Below are positions 38,694 to 49,457 of a stretch of DNA of 64,000 nt, piece after piece (within the stretch, counting starts at the first letter, position 1; every line of letters starts with the position of its first letter). The notes under the pieces are model-generated. The model had not been told where the DNA came from and did no database searches. It saw only the letters and a list, made by a program, of their open reading frames with translations. Where the stretch lies: contig NZ_JACHKZ010000003.1 in assembly GCF_014207855.1 (NCBI RefSeq), positions 1 to 64,000 on the forward strand, written 5' to 3'. Source of the stretch: Comamonas odontotermitis. GTDB lineage: Bacteria; Pseudomonadota; Gammaproteobacteria; Burkholderiales; Burkholderiaceae_C. The position numbers were made by a program, and so were the translations under genes.

Positions 38694-39701
38694 ATGCACC
38701 ACCGTCGTTCGGCCCCGGGCCGTATTCTGAGCCGTATTGCCAGCATCGTGGGCTCTGCCGCGCTGGCGGCGCTGGCCGCCGGGGGCACTGCCGCCTACGC
38801 GGCCGATGCCTATCCGAGCAAGCCGATCCGGCTGGTGGTGCCCTACCCGGCAGGGGGCGGCACGGACATCATCGCCCGCCTGATGGGCACGCAGCTGAGC
38901 CAGCGCTGGGGCCAGCCGGTGATTGTGGACAACAAGCCAGGTGCGAGCGGCATGCTGGGCAACGACATCGTGGCCAAGGCGCCGGGCGATGGCTACACCG
39001 TCCTGCTGGGCATCACGGCGCTGGTGCAGATTCCGTCGCTGTACAAGAAGGTGCCCTACAGGCTGAGCGACCTGACGCCGGTCTCGCAAACCGCCAAATC
39101 GGCCGATCTGGTGTTTGTGCCGCGCAGCTCCGGCATCACCAGCCTGCAGCAGTTCGTGGCCAAGGCCAAGGCAGAGCCGGGCCAGCTCAACTACGGCTCG
39201 TACGGCAACGCCACCTCGTCGCACCTGCATGGCGAGCAGCTCAAGCTCAAGGCCGGTATCGACATGGTGCATGTGCCCTACCAGGGCTCGGGCCCGGAGA
39301 CTGCCGCCATGCTGGGTGGCCAGCTGGCGTCGGCCTTCATCGACGCCACAGCGGCCTACCCGCACATCAAATCTGACAAGGTCAACATCATTGCCGTCAC
39401 TGGCGCACAACGCCACCCCGCCTTGCCCCAGGTGCCCACCATGGGCGAATCTGGCTATCCCGGCTTTGAGGCCAATGGCTGGTTTGGCTATTTTTTACCC
39501 GCCAGCACGCCGCAACCGATTGTGGACAAGCTGGGCAATGAACTGGCTGCGATCGTGAAATTGCCCGAAGTCAACAAACGCCTGGTGGACATGGGCCTGA
39601 TTCCGGTCGGCTCGACGCCTGCGGAGTTCAAGCCGGTGCTCGAACGCGATGCGGCGCATTGGAAATCCATCGTCGACGCGGCCAGGATATCGCTGGATTG
39701 A
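38694..39701 (+). CDS. Bug/TctC-family tripartite tricarboxylate transporter binding protein
   Basis: A 335-residue second Bug protein of this cluster. A signal peptide ends AYAADAYP near 34. The mature start YPSKPIRLVVPYPAGGGTDII and NKPGASGMLGNDIVAKAPGDGY are diagnostic. The ATG has CAGGAG upstream. Like the minus-strand Bug gene, it lacks TctAB partners nearby. It is probably co-transcribed with the ligase and dehydrogenase genes. Confidence 0.88.
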   Translation: MHHRRSAPGRILSRIASIVGSAALAALAAGGTAAYAADAYPSKPIRLVVPYPAGGGTDIIARLMGTQLSQRWGQPVIVDNKPGASGMLGNDIVAKAPGDGYTVLLGITALVQIPSLYKKVPYRLSDLTPVSQTAKSADLVFVPRSSGITSLQQFVAKAKAEPGQLNYGSYGNATSSHLHGEQLKLKAGIDMVHVPYQGSGPETAAMLGGQLASAFIDATAAYPHIKSDKVNIIAVTGAQRHPALPQVPTMGESGYPGFEANGWFGYFLPASTPQPIVDKLGNELAAIVKLPEVNKRLVDMGLIPVGSTPAEFKPVLERDAAHWKSIVDAARISLD

Positions 39702-39740
39702 CGAGGCGGGTTGAGCGGGGCGGGCCAGCCGTGGCAGACT

Positions 39741-40385
39741 ATGCACATGCCCCAGCCCGCCTTGCTTGTTGCCGACGACCATCCCCTGCTGCGCGCTGCC
39801 GTTGTGCAGGTGATCCGCAGCCGCTTTCCGTCGTTCGAGGTTCTGGAAGCCTCCAGCGCCAGCACGCTGAGCGCCGCGCTGGCCGAGCACCCGCAGATCG
39901 AGCTGGTGCTGCTGGATTTGACCATGCCGGGCACCCACGGCTTTTCGGCGCTGTTGCATGTGCGCGGTGAGCATCCGCAACTGCCGGTGGTGGTCATCTC
40001 GTCGAACGACCACCCGCGCGTGATTCGCCGCGCGCAGCAGTTCGGGGCATCGGGCTTCATCTCCAAATCCGCGCCAGCCGATGCGCTGACCCAGGCCTTG
40101 AGCGCGGTGCTCGACGGGGATACGGCGTTTCCGTCGATCCACGCCGAGCGCTCCGAGGCCGACGCCGAGCTGGCCATGCGCCTGGCCCAGCTAACGCCCC
40201 ACCAGTTCAAAACATTGCTTTATGTGGCTGACGGCCTGCTCAACAAGCAGATTGCGCAGGAGATGGGCGTGACCGAGCACACCGTCAAGGTGCATGTGAC
40301 GGCCATCCTGAAAAAGCTCGAATGCCACAGCCGCACCCAGGCGGCCGTGCTCGTCAAGAGCCTGGAGCCTGAAAGCCTGGGGTAG
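39741..40385 (+). CDS. LuxR/NarL-type response regulator, DctR-like
   Basis: A 214-residue response regulator. The receiver domain (1-120) has the acidic pair DDHP, phospho-acceptor D in LLDLTMPG, Thr/Ser at VVVISSND and the conserved Lys in FISKSAP. The C-terminal LuxR HTH (about 145-205) includes LNKQIAQEMGVTEHTVKVHV. It lies 12 bp from the convergent hydroxypyruvate isomerase gene. The sensor kinase resembling DctS is encoded just beyond that, on the minus strand. I infer they form one pair. Two neighbouring ATGs (39741, 39747) are possible starts. Confidence 0.85.
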   Translation: MHMPQPALLVADDHPLLRAAVVQVIRSRFPSFEVLEASSASTLSAALAEHPQIELVLLDLTMPGTHGFSALLHVRGEHPQLPVVVISSNDHPRVIRRAQQFGASGFISKSAPADALTQALSAVLDGDTAFPSIHAERSEADAELAMRLAQLTPHQFKTLLYVADGLLNKQIAQEMGVTEHTVKVHVTAILKKLECHSRTQAAVLVKSLEPESLG

Positions 40386-40397
40386 CAGGCGGCTGAT

Positions 40398-41222
40398 TCA
40401 GTTTACGTCGGCTTGCAGCCATGGCTTTAGCCAACCCAGGCCGTCGCTTGTGCCATGCGGCGCGTTGCCGCGCGCAGGGCGGTATTCGCAGCCAATCCAG
40501 CCGTCCCAGCCCAGGCTGTCCAGCAGCTGGAACAGGTAGCTGTAGTTGAGCTCCCCCACATCGGGCTCATGGCGCTCGGGAACGCCCGCGATCTGGAAGT
40601 GGGCGATGTTGCCTGTGGGCAGGTACTGGCGAATCTTTGTTGCCAGGTCGCCCTCAACGATCTGGCAGTGGTACAGGTCCATCTGCACCTTGACGTTGGG
40701 CTCGGCAATTTCGGCCAGCAGCGCGTGGGCCTGGTCCTGGCGGTTCAGAAAGAAGCCGGGCATGTCGCGGCCATTGATGGGCTCCAGAAGGATATGGATG
40801 CCGTGCGGCGCTGCCAGTCGCGCTGCCAGCCTTGCGGCGTATCGCACATTGGCGATGTAGGTGTTGCGCACCGTGGATGCATCGGCGCCCTGCGGCACGA
40901 GGCCGGCCATCACATGGATGCGCGGGCAGCCCAGGGTGAGGGCGTATTTCACGGCCTGGGCCATGCCGTTGCGAAACTCCGCCTCGCGCCCCGGAATGCA
41001 TGCGATGCCGCGCTCACCTGCCTCCCAGTTGCCCGGTGGCGCATTGAACAGCACCTGCTGCAGGCCATGCGCCTGCAGCAGCGCAGCCAGCTGCGCAGGC
41101 GCGTAGGCATACGGAAAGAGAAACTCCACGGCCCGGAATCCATCGCGGGCGGCGGCGGCAAAGCGGTCCAGAAAATCCACATCGTTGTAGAGCAAGGACA
41201 GGTTGGCGGCAAAGCGGGGCAT
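40398..41222 (-). CDS. hyi: Hydroxypyruvate isomerase family protein
   Basis: A 274-residue TIM-barrel (xylose-isomerase-like) protein. [21 protein letters not shown] is the classical N-terminus of Hyi. [16 protein letters not shown] carries the metal-binding Glu, and [17 protein letters not shown] the Asp/His ligands. Hyi interconverts hydroxypyruvate and tartronate semialdehyde in glyoxylate metabolism. Its ATG at 41222 is clear; an upstream in-frame extension overlaps the kinase gene and is rejected. It separates the kinase and the response regulator genes. Confidence 0.9.
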   Translation of the reverse strand: MPRFAANLSLLYNDVDFLDRFAAAARDGFRAVEFLFPYAYAPAQLAALLQAHGLQQVLFNAPPGNWEAGERGIACIPGREAEFRNGMAQAVKYALTLGCPRIHVMAGLVPQGADASTVRNTYIANVRYAARLAARLAAPHGIHILLEPINGRDMPGFFLNRQDQAHALLAEIAEPNVKVQMDLYHCQIVEGDLATKIRQYLPTGNIAHFQIAGVPERHEPDVGELNYSYLFQLLDSLGWDGWIGCEYRPARGNAPHGTSDGLGWLKPWLQADVN

Positions 41223-41277
41223 GGTGTATGTCGTGGAGTTATACAGGCATTGGCGGGTGCAAACTGCCAACGTATTT

Positions 41278-44010
41278 TCAGTGTTTTTGTGCAGGCGCTT
41301 GGGTATCGGCTGTATCGCTGGTGTCGGAGGCATCGCCCCGCCGCAGCAGCATCTGGCTGGCCAGTGCGCGCAGTGCGGCTGGGCGTACAGGGGTGCGCAG
41401 AAAGCCCCAGCCACGGTCGGCAGCCAGGCGGCGCAGTGCGGCATCGTGTTCATCGCCCACCAGAATGGTCTGCGGTCGCCCGCCCCAGGCCTGGCACAGC
41501 CGCTGGTACAGATCCTGCACCGGGGCGGCAGCGGCGTGTGCGCCCAGCAGCAGCAAGTGGGGCGCCTGTTGCGGTGTTTGCTGCGGCGCAGCAATTTTCA
41601 ACGCTTCCAATGCAGCCTGTGCATTGCCCGCCAGCGGAACGCTGCAGCCCCAGCGCTGCAGCAGTGCGGCCAGCGCTGCGCTGGCCTCGGCGCTTTCGTC
41701 GATGCACCAGGCGCTGGCGCCTTGCAGTGGTGCGTCTTGCTGCAGCGCTTCCTGCTGCTGCGTCTGCACCACAGGCGCCATGCTGGCGGCGGCCTGGGCG
41801 AGCGGAACGCTGACCCAGAACACGCTGCCGCGCCCCAGCTCCGAGCGCAGGCCGATCTCATGCCCCAGCAGCTTGCCCAGGCGCTGCACGATGGCCAGGC
41901 CCAGGCCGGCACCTCGGTCGTGCTGGTGGCCGGTTTCCAGGCGGCGAAATTCCTCGAAGATCTCGGTCTGCAGGCTCTCGGGAATGCCCGGCCCCTGGTC
42001 ATGCACTTCAATGCGCACATGGGAGCCGCTGCGGCGGCAGCCCAGCACGATCTTGCCGCGCCGGGTGTAGCGGATGGCGTTGGAGACGAGGTTCTGCACA
42101 ATGCGCCGCAGCAGCACCGGGTCGCTGTGCACGGTGGCCTGGCTGGCCACCACATGCAGCGCAAGGCCGTGCTCCTGCGCAATCACGCCCAGGTTGTTGC
42201 CCAGCTGCAGCAGCAGGGGCTGCAGGGCAAAATCGGCCCAGCGCACTTCCAGCTGGCCCGATTCCATGCGTGAGAGATCGAGCAGGCTGCCCAGGATATC
42301 GTCCTGCGCGGCCAGCGCGCCTTCAACCTGGCTGGCAATCTTGAGCGCTGCGCCATCCTGCACATGCTGGCGCAGCAGGGATGCGAACACGCGCGCTGCG
42401 TTGAGCGGCTGGAGCAGGTCGTGCACCGCTGCGGCGACGAACTTCGATTTGGAGCGGTTGGCCTGCTCGGCCTCGCGCTTGGCTTCGGCCAGGTCTTGCG
42501 TGCGGTCGGCAATGCGCTTTTCCAGCGCGTCGGCCAGCGAGCGCAGCTCGCGCGCGGCGTTCTTGTAGCTGGTGATGTCGGCGTAGCTGGTAACAAAGCC
42601 GCCGCCCGGCAGGGGGTTGCCGCGTATTTCGAGCACGGTGCCGTCGGCCTTTTCGCTCTCGCGGGCGTGCGGCAAGCCGCTACGCAGGTACTGCATGCGC
42701 CGCTCGATGGCATCGTCCAGCTCGCTGCCGCTTTGCTGGCCGTGGCCCAGCAGACCGCGTCGGGCGTTGAAGCGGTAGAGCTCTTCCACCGGCATGCCCA
42801 CTTTCAGCATGCCTGCAGGCAGGCGGAAGAGTTCGCGGTAGCGTGAGTTCCAGGCCACGAGGCGCAGCGCGGCATCGACCACGATCACGCCCTGGGGCAG
42901 ATGCTCCAGGCTCTGGCTTTTGCCCGCATCGGCCTGTTTGGCGGCTGCCACGATGCCGTCCTGCGCGGTGCGCAACTCCTGCGCATGCTGCTGCAGCAGG
43001 GCTTCGAGCTCTTCCCGGCTGCGCTGGCGCAGGGCAGACAGGCGCTGGCGCTGGCGTACATACAGCACCAGCAGCGCCAGTGCCAGCCACGCGCCGCCCG
43101 CTGCCGAGGCGGCCCACCAGGCCGCCGCGTGGCTGCTGTTGACGTCGTGGACGATGTGCAGCTGCCAACGGGTCTCAGGCAGGTCCACCGCCTGCAGCAG
43201 TTTGTCGCCCAGCGCCGGGGTCTGCCAGTGCACCAGTTCGCCGCCTTGGTCCAGGTGCTGCATGGTGCGCATCTGCAGCGGCTGCAGGGTTTCGCTGCCG
43301 TATTGCTGGGTGCGTTCAATGGCCTGCTGCGCGGCGGGGCTGAGCGGGTAGAGCAGCCGGTACCGCCAGGCCGGATCACTGGAGAGAAACACGACACCGT
43401 TGGCATCGGTGGCAAACACGGTGTCGGGCGTCTGTATCCATTCACGCTCCAGCTCCTGCAGGGCGATCTTGATGACAATCAATCCCACGATGCGGTCTGC
43501 TGCATCGTGGATGCCACGCGAGAGAAAGTAGCCCGCTTCGCCCGTGGTGACGCCAATGCCGTAGAAACTGCCCTTGTCCTGCTGCAGCGCCTGCTGCACA
43601 TAGGGGCGGAAGCTGTAGTTCTCGCCCACATTGCTGTGCGGGGTCTGCCAGTTGCTGGCGGCCACCGCGATGCCGGTCTGGTTGATGAGGGTGAGTGTGG
43701 AGGCCTGGCTGGCGCCATTGGCGCGCTCCAGCTTCTGGTTGAGCTGCAGTATCTCCTGCGCCGCTGGGGGCGAGACCAGGGCGGCGCGCAGTTCGGAATC
43801 CAGCGCCAGCACATCGGGCAGGGCTCGGTAGCGGTCGATGCGCTGGGTCAGCGCCTGGGCGTACAGGCTTACCTGGCGGTGGGCGAGCAGGTTCTCTTCG
43901 GCCAGACTGTGCTGCAGCATCCAGCGCCCTGCCAGCGTAGCCGCCCCTGCCGTGGTCAGCAGCACGGCGCACAAGGTCCAGACAGGGTGGATGGGTCGGT
44001 GCAAAGGCAT
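41278..44010 (-). CDS. Hybrid sensor histidine kinase with DctB/DctS-like periplasmic sensor
   Basis: About 910 residues. TM1 is at about 10-32. A periplasmic dCache sensor follows (about 35-270), recognisable as DctB/DctS type by [20 protein letters not shown] and [19 protein letters not shown] text. TM2 is near 283-305. Then come a coiled coil, a PAS domain ([17 protein letters not shown]) and HisKA with H530 in [12 protein letters not shown]. The HATPase motifs are [17 protein letters not shown] and [12 protein letters not shown]. The C-terminal receiver-like domain has IDESAEA but no phospho-acceptor Asp (LLLLGAHA) and no conserved Lys (LRTPVRP). It is divergent from dctA. Start choice is uncertain: ATG 44082 is an alternative. 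Confidence 0.85.
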   Translation of the reverse strand: MPLHRPIHPVWTLCAVLLTTAGAATLAGRWMLQHSLAEENLLAHRQVSLYAQALTQRIDRYRALPDVLALDSELRAALVSPPAAQEILQLNQKLERANGASQASTLTLINQTGIAVAASNWQTPHSNVGENYSFRPYVQQALQQDKGSFYGIGVTTGEAGYFLSRGIHDAADRIVGLIVIKIALQELEREWIQTPDTVFATDANGVVFLSSDPAWRYRLLYPLSPAAQQAIERTQQYGSETLQPLQMRTMQHLDQGGELVHWQTPALGDKLLQAVDLPETRWQLHIVHDVNSSHAAAWWAASAAGGAWLALALLVLYVRQRQRLSALRQRSREELEALLQQHAQELRTAQDGIVAAAKQADAGKSQSLEHLPQGVIVVDAALRLVAWNSRYRELFRLPAGMLKVGMPVEELYRFNARRGLLGHGQQSGSELDDAIERRMQYLRSGLPHARESEKADGTVLEIRGNPLPGGGFVTSYADITSYKNAARELRSLADALEKRIADRTQDLAEAKREAEQANRSKSKFVAAAVHDLLQPLNAARVFASLLRQHVQDGAALKIASQVEGALAAQDDILGSLLDLSRMESGQLEVRWADFALQPLLLQLGNNLGVIAQEHGLALHVVASQATVHSDPVLLRRIVQNLVSNAIRYTRRGKIVLGCRRSGSHVRIEVHDQGPGIPESLQTEIFEEFRRLETGHQHDRGAGLGLAIVQRLGKLLGHEIGLRSELGRGSVFWVSVPLAQAAASMAPVVQTQQQEALQQDAPLQGASAWCIDESAEASAALAALLQRWGCSVPLAGNAQAALEALKIAAPQQTPQQAPHLLLLGAHAAAAPVQDLYQRLCQAWGGRPQTILVGDEHDAALRRLAADRGWGFLRTPVRPAALRALASQMLLRRGDASDTSDTADTQAPAQKH

Positions 44011-44191
44011 GGGTGCGAAAGGCAAAACGCGAAATGGCGGTCGCCGGGAGCTAGGTGTTTTCCCTTGGTCGCATTTTTCCATAGCTCGGGAGCGGCGCAG
44101 CCTAATACTAATGTGTAATGGGCAGCTGGCATGGGCTGCGATACAAACCCGCCTCAGCGCACCTCCCCGGTGCATGAATCCCGGAGACACC

Positions 44192-45523
44192 ATGCAGATC
44201 CCATCTACGCCTGCCGCGCCCGTGGCGCACCCGCCGTTCTACCGCAGCCTGTACTTTCAGGTGATTATTGCCATCATCCTGGGCGTGCTGCTCGGGTATT
44301 TCGAGCCCCAGTATGGCGCGTCGCTCAAGCCGCTGGGCGACGCCTTCATCAAGCTGGTGAAGATGATCATCGCTCCGGTGATCTTTCTGACCATCGTCAC
44401 CGGCATCGCCAACATGACGCACCTGAGCACCGTGGGCCGCGTGTTCGGCAAGGCCATGGCGTACTTCCTGTTCTTCTCCACGCTGGCGCTGATCGTGGGC
44501 CTGGTGGTGGCCAACACCATGCAGCCGGGCTCGGGCATGCACATCAACGTGGCCGATCTGGACCAGAAGGAAGTCAATTCCTATGTGGCCAAGACGCATG
44601 ACATGACGGTCACCGGTTTCTTGATGGACATCATCCCCAAGACCCTGGCCAGCCCCTTTGTCGGCGACAACATTCTGCAGGTGCTGTTTGTGGCAGTGCT
44701 GTTTGGCATTGGCCTGGCTATGGCGGGTGACCGTGGCAAGCCGGTGCTGCAGTTCTTCGAGGCGCTGACCACGCCTGTGTTCAAGATCGTGCATATCGTG
44801 ATGAAGGCTGCTCCCATCGGTGCGTTCGGTGCCATGGCCTTCACCATCGGCAAGTTCGGCCTGGGCTCGCTGCTGAACCTGGCAGAGCTGGTGGCCACGT
44901 TCTACATCACCTCGCTGCTGTTCGTGCTGGTCATTCTGGGTGCTGTGGCGCGCCTGTGCGGCTTTTCGGTGCTCAAGCTGATCCGTTACCTGAAGGCCGA
45001 GCTGCTGCTGGTGCTGGGTACCTCGTCGTCCGAATCGGCCCTGCCTGCGCTGATGGAAAAGATGGAGCGGGCCGGTTGCAGCAAATCGGTGGTGGGCCTC
45101 GTGGTGCCTACCGGCTACTCGTTCAATCTGGACGGCACCAACATCTACATGACGCTGGCCGCGCTCTTCATCGCACAGGCTACCGATACACACCTCACCC
45201 TGGGGCACCAGCTGGCGCTGCTTCTGGTGGCGATGCTCTCGTCCAAGGGGGCCGCCGGGGTGACGGGCGCGGGCTTCATCACGCTGGCCGCAACACTGGC
45301 CGTGGTGCCCGAAGTGCCGGTGGCTGGCATGGCGCTGATCCTGGGCGTGGACCGTTTCATGTCCGAATGCCGCTCGCTCACCAACTTCATCGGCAACGCC
45401 GTCGCTACCGTGGTGGTGTCTCGCTGGGAGAACGCGCTGGATTACACCAAGCTCAATGCCGTGCTGAATGATCCCAATGCCGTGGATCCGGACGACGAGC
45501 CGATTCGCGCCGCGACCCATTGA
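44192..45523 (+). CDS. dctA: C4-dicarboxylate:cation symporter
   Basis: A 443-residue member of the dicarboxylate/amino acid:cation symporter family, with eight or so membrane helices and two re-entrant hairpins. The hallmarks are [18 protein letters not shown] (serine-rich hairpin), [19 protein letters not shown] and [20 protein letters not shown] text. It imports succinate, fumarate and malate. GGAG precedes the ATG. The gene is divergent from the DctS-like kinase gene, 181 bp away, and is its likely target. Confidence 0.95.
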   Translation: MQIPSTPAAPVAHPPFYRSLYFQVIIAIILGVLLGYFEPQYGASLKPLGDAFIKLVKMIIAPVIFLTIVTGIANMTHLSTVGRVFGKAMAYFLFFSTLALIVGLVVANTMQPGSGMHINVADLDQKEVNSYVAKTHDMTVTGFLMDIIPKTLASPFVGDNILQVLFVAVLFGIGLAMAGDRGKPVLQFFEALTTPVFKIVHIVMKAAPIGAFGAMAFTIGKFGLGSLLNLAELVATFYITSLLFVLVILGAVARLCGFSVLKLIRYLKAELLLVLGTSSSESALPALMEKMERAGCSKSVVGLVVPTGYSFNLDGTNIYMTLAALFIAQATDTHLTLGHQLALLLVAMLSSKGAAGVTGAGFITLAATLAVVPEVPVAGMALILGVDRFMSECRSLTNFIGNAVATVVVSRWENALDYTKLNAVLNDPNAVDPDDEPIRAATH

Positions 45524-45590
45524 TGTGCACTGGTATGCACTGATACCGAGAGCGAAAAGGGGCAGAGGCTTTACCTGCTGCCCACAGACA

Positions 45591-45624
45591 AAAAGGCCCG
45601 CCATTCAAACGGCGGGCCTTTTTG
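45591..45624. terminator. Bidirectional terminator between dctA and kinase-like gene
   Basis: The AAAGGCCCGCC / GGCGGGCCTTT stem has an 8-base loop and is flanked by A-tract and T-tract. It serves convergent genes. Confidence 0.85.
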
Positions 45625-45685
45625 TTGTGCGCTGCTTGGGCGCCAAATAGAGTCCTATTGTCCATCCAGAAAGCGCAGATCGCTC

Positions 45686-46534
45686 TTATTTTTGAAGCAA
45701 ACCATGCATGGCGCGCAGCCGCAATACGTCGCGGCCGAGTTTGCGGCTGTCAGGCAGCCTGGCGACCCAGCGCATCTGCTGCACGGTGCGATCCATGGCG
45801 CTCTGCACGGCAGGATCGGCTTGCGCGAGCCAGCTGTGCCACTGCGTGCGTGCAGCCTCCAGCGTGCCTGCATTGCGCAGAAAGAGTGCAGTGGAATGCG
45901 CGTAGCACAGCGCGTCCTTGACGATGCACAGCGCGGGCGGCAGGGTGGCCAGCGGGTCGTCCTCGAAATCGATGTAGCCGATGACGCCATCCGGGCAGCG
46001 CACCATGTTGCGGGCAAAGGCCTGGCTCAGGCAGGTGCCCCTGGCGTGCACCAGCTGCATGGCGGCAAAGCCTTGCTGCCACAGGGGCAGGGTTTCCTGC
46101 GGCGCTGCGCGGGCAGCCGCTTCGATCTCGTCGCTGAGCGACGGGCTGGGCATGCCGGGCTTGCCCAGGTGACGCATCAGAAAGCCGTCCGGGTTGCTGG
46201 CCAGTACCTGCGGCACGCGCAGGCCACGGGCATGCAGGTCGCGCAGGCGCCGCACTTCGGTGGCCAGGGCCTCGCGCCCACCGGGGTTGATGACGGGTTG
46301 CAGCACGGGTACATCGAGCACGCGCGCGGCAACGGCAAGCGCCCGGTAGCGCCAGGCGGCAATCGGCGGGCCGGCCTTCTTCAACCAGACCGATTCGCCC
46401 GGCAACTCGTACCGCACCACGTTGAAGCTTTGCTGGGGCAGGTGCTGCTGCAGAAACTGCGCATAGTCTGCGCCAGTGGCGGCGCCTGCAGGGGCGGGCG
46501 GTGCAGCGTGCGGCAAAGAGAGGGAGTCAGTCAT
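45686..46534 (-). CDS. Kinase-like (LPS/RIO-type) protein of unknown function
   Basis: A 282-residue protein. VHARGTCLSQAFARNMVRC and GYIDFEDDP resemble the catalytic loop and metal-binding D-F-E/D-D region of lipopolysaccharide-core or RIO-type small-molecule kinases. WLKKAG near residue 50 could be the strand with the ATP-binding lysine. No membrane segment or signal is seen. It is followed by a terminator and preceded by 100 bp before the FMN protein. The target is unknown. Confidence 0.6.
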   Translation of the reverse strand: MTDSLSLPHAAPPAPAGAATGADYAQFLQQHLPQQSFNVVRYELPGESVWLKKAGPPIAAWRYRALAVAARVLDVPVLQPVINPGGREALATEVRRLRDLHARGLRVPQVLASNPDGFLMRHLGKPGMPSPSLSDEIEAAARAAPQETLPLWQQGFAAMQLVHARGTCLSQAFARNMVRCPDGVIGYIDFEDDPLATLPPALCIVKDALCYAHSTALFLRNAGTLEAARTQWHSWLAQADPAVQSAMDRTVQQMRWVARLPDSRKLGRDVLRLRAMHGLLQK

Positions 46535-46637
46535 GCGCAGCGGAATGGGTGGCGCGAGGAAACCGTTTCCCCGCGCCGCAAACAGAGTACAAACCGCGCA
46601 TTATCGCCAAGTTGGCCGGGCTGCCTGGAACAAGCTA

Positions 46638-48359
46638 TCAGATTGTGCCTGCCGATTGCGGCGCCATGGCGTGGTGATCGCGCGGTGCAGAAGGCTTGAC
46701 CTGGGGGGCCGTTACGGGCTGAAAGCTCTCTGCGCTGGCCAGCGGCCAGTAGGTGCGGAAGACATCATGCTGGTGCGCCAGGTCTTCCAGCAGGGCGCCG
46801 GGGCGCACCTGCAGCAGCAGGTTGGACAGCAGACGCACTTCGGTATCGCTGATGCGGCGCACGATGTGGTGGGCGTTCAGCTCGCTGGGATGGTGCAGCC
46901 CGGCGGCCTGCACCAGCTCCTGCAGCGCGTGCAGCGTGCTTTTGTGGAACTGGGCCACGCGGGTGGCCTTGTCGGGCACCACCAGCGCCTGCTGGCGCAC
47001 GGCATCCTGCGTGGTCACGCCGGTCGGGCAGTTGCCGGTGTGGCAGGTCTGGGCCTGGATGCAGCCCAGCGCCATCATGAAGCCGCGGCCCGCGTTGCAC
47101 CAGTCGGCGCCCAGCGCCATCATGCGGGTGATGTCGAACGCGGTGATCACCTTGCCTGCGGCGCCCAGCTTGATGCGGTCGCGCAGATTGACGCCAATCA
47201 AGGTGTTGTGCACCAGCAGCAGGCCTTCCTGCAGCGGCACGCCGACGTGGTCGGTGAACTCCACAGGCGCTGCGCCGGTACCGCCTTCGGCACCATCGAC
47301 CACGATGAAATCGGGCGTGATGCCGGTCTTGAGCATGGCCTTGACGATGCCAAACCATTCCCAGGGATGGCCCAGGCAGAACTTGAAGCCGGTGGGCTTG
47401 CCGCCCGAGAGGGTGCGCAGCCGGGCGATGAAGTGCATCATCTCCTCGGGCGTGCTGAAGGCGCTGTGCTTGGCGGGCGAGATGCAGTCCACGCCCACGG
47501 GAACGCCGCGCGCTGCGGCGATCTCCGGCGTGACCTTGGCGCCGGGCAGCACGCCGCCGTGGCCGGGCTTGGCGCCCTGGCTCAGCTTGAGCTCGATCAT
47601 CTTGACCTGCGGCTGCGTGGCGTTGGCGATGAATTTTTCTTCGCTGAACGTGCCATCGTCGTTGCGGCAGCCAAAGTAACCCGATGCCACCTCCCAGATC
47701 AGGTCGCCGCCGTGTACGCGGTGGTGCTGGCTGATCGAGCCTTCGCCCGTGTCATGGGCAAAGCCGCCCACCTTGGCGCCCTTGTTCAGCGCCAGAATCG
47801 CATTGGCCGACAGCGCGCCAAAGCTCATGGCCGAGATATTGAACACGCTCGCATGGTAGGGCTGGGTGCAGGGCGACACCGATGGCGACGGCGCATCGGG
47901 CGAGCCGCCGATCCAGACGCGGAAGTCGTGGCCATCGAGCCGGGTGGGCGCCATCGAGTGGTTGACCCACTCATAGCCGCGTGCGCCCACATCCATCAGC
48001 GTGCCAAAGGGGCGGTTGTCGGGGTCGCCCTTGGCGCGCTGGTACACCAGCGAGCGCTGCGCGCGCGAAAACGGCAGGGCCTCGGTGTCGCTTTCGATGA
48101 AATACTGGCGCATCTCCGGGCGGATGAACTCCAGGAAAAAGCGCATATGGCCGATGACCGGGTAGTTGCGCAAAATGGCATGGCGCGTCTGCTGCAGGTC
48201 ATGGACACCGAGCAAGGTCAGCGCGGCGCCGGCCGCTACCGCCAGCCACCACCAGGGGTTGCCGTCCACCACCAGGGCAGCAACGCCCAGCAGCAGCAAA
48301 AACATGCACAGCACCATGACGGTGTAACGAACGGGGAAAATCTTGTTGAGCTGGTTCAT
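46638..48359 (-). CDS. Membrane-anchored FMN-binding glutamate synthase-like protein
   Basis: A 573-residue protein: about two hydrophobic N-terminal segments (10-55), then a GltB-like alpha/beta barrel. The barrel has MSFGALSANAILALNKGAK, HDTGEGSISQHH and GKVITAFDITRMMALGAD (FMN). The cysteine cluster CIQAQTCHTGNCPTGV matches the 3Fe-4S ligands of glutamate synthase. It lacks the glutaminase domain and the C-terminal domain of GltB. Family members are stand-alone and their reaction is unknown. The ATG giving MNQLNKIFPVRY is chosen; the upstream frame is non-conserved. Confidence 0.85.
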   Translation of the reverse strand: MNQLNKIFPVRYTVMVLCMFLLLLGVAALVVDGNPWWWLAVAAGAALTLLGVHDLQQTRHAILRNYPVIGHMRFFLEFIRPEMRQYFIESDTEALPFSRAQRSLVYQRAKGDPDNRPFGTLMDVGARGYEWVNHSMAPTRLDGHDFRVWIGGSPDAPSPSVSPCTQPYHASVFNISAMSFGALSANAILALNKGAKVGGFAHDTGEGSISQHHRVHGGDLIWEVASGYFGCRNDDGTFSEEKFIANATQPQVKMIELKLSQGAKPGHGGVLPGAKVTPEIAAARGVPVGVDCISPAKHSAFSTPEEMMHFIARLRTLSGGKPTGFKFCLGHPWEWFGIVKAMLKTGITPDFIVVDGAEGGTGAAPVEFTDHVGVPLQEGLLLVHNTLIGVNLRDRIKLGAAGKVITAFDITRMMALGADWCNAGRGFMMALGCIQAQTCHTGNCPTGVTTQDAVRQQALVVPDKATRVAQFHKSTLHALQELVQAAGLHHPSELNAHHIVRRISDTEVRLLSNLLLQVRPGALLEDLAHQHDVFRTYWPLASAESFQPVTAPQVKPSAPRDHHAMAPQSAGTI

Positions 48360-48548
48360 GGGGCGTGTCGTGCGCAGAGCCGTCGGGTTGCCTGGCAAAA
48401 ACCGGGCCGCAGCAAAGTGCCGGTAGCGGCGCTACACTGCAGGCCCTTCCTTGCCCGGCGGCCATCTGCCATTGCGCTGTTGTTACGAATCCAGGCCCCA
48501 TCATAGGGGCAGTGCGCTCGGGCGGTACCCGTATTAGAGAGAACCACC

Positions 48549-49358
48549 ATGACCAAGCCCCAGATTCCCGCCGGACTGAACGACGACCAACTGGCCGAGA
48601 TCGACCAGATGCTCGACGACATGCGCGAGCGCGCCGAAGAGATTCCGCAGTGGGAATTTGTCGATGGCGTGCTCACGGCCCTGGTCTGCACCCGCCGCGC
48701 CGTGCCCGAGGAAGAGTTTTTGCCCATGCTGGTGGGCGATGGCGAAATGCTGGAGCGCAATGCTGACGGCAGCCTGCCGGTGCTGCCTGCCTTTGCCGAC
48801 CGCGCCCAGCAGGACCGTTTTCTGGCGTTGTGGAGCATTCGCTGGGCCGAAGTGGTGGCCCAGCTCGACACCGATGTGAAGAGCCTGGAAGAGGACGACA
48901 CCTTCCAGCCCGATGCCATGGACATGCGCGGCGCCGTTGCCAGCTTGCCCGAGGAAGAGCGCAAGGAGATGGAAGGCCAGGACATTCCGTCGTTCGGCCA
49001 GGTCTGGGCGCTGGGCTTCATGTTCGTGGTGGAAAACTGGGCGGAGGAATGGGCTGCGCCACGCGACAAGGACGCTGCGCGCTGGCTCAATGACGCGCTT
49101 GACTCCGTGGTGGCGCTGACCGAGGACGACACCGGCACGCCCACCGTCTGCATGTATGACGAAAACGGCCCCGCCAGCACCAGCCAGGAGCGGGTGGAAA
49201 CCTTTGGCGAAGCCATCTGGGCGGTGTATGACCTGCGCCAGATCTGGAAAAGCATGGGCCCGCGCCAGGCCACCGTCATCAAAGGCGATGTGCCCGGCCG
49301 CAACGATCCCTGCAGCTGCGGCAGCGGAAAAAAGTATAAAAAGTGCTGCGGCGCTTGA
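48549..49358 (+). CDS. YecA/UPF0149-family protein with C-terminal SEC-C zinc motif
   Basis: A 269-residue protein. An acidic N-terminal UPF0149-like region ([26 protein letters not shown] pattern) is followed by a C-terminal SEC-C motif [16 protein letters not shown] (about 254-269), the zinc site used by SecA to bind SecB and ribosomes. YecA-like proteins with this motif bind SecB-related partners. The ATG has GAGAG upstream. It is followed by a strong terminator. Confidence 0.85.
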   Translation: MTKPQIPAGLNDDQLAEIDQMLDDMRERAEEIPQWEFVDGVLTALVCTRRAVPEEEFLPMLVGDGEMLERNADGSLPVLPAFADRAQQDRFLALWSIRWAEVVAQLDTDVKSLEEDDTFQPDAMDMRGAVASLPEEERKEMEGQDIPSFGQVWALGFMFVVENWAEEWAAPRDKDAARWLNDALDSVVALTEDDTGTPTVCMYDENGPASTSQERVETFGEAIWAVYDLRQIWKSMGPRQATVIKGDVPGRNDPCSCGSGKKYKKCCGA

Positions 49359-49381
49359 TGATTAAGCGCGTATTGCTATGA

Positions 49382-49415
49382 AAAAAGAGGCATTGCGCAC
49401 GCAATGCCTCTTTTT
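49382..49415. terminator. Terminator after YecA-like gene
   Basis: AAAAAGAGGCATTGC / GCAATGCCTCTTTTT with a 4-base loop is a strong bidirectional hairpin between convergent genes. Confidence 0.85.
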
Positions 49416-49457
49416 GTATGCGCCAACGCTTGCCTGGCGCTTGCCGTGATCCCGTGC

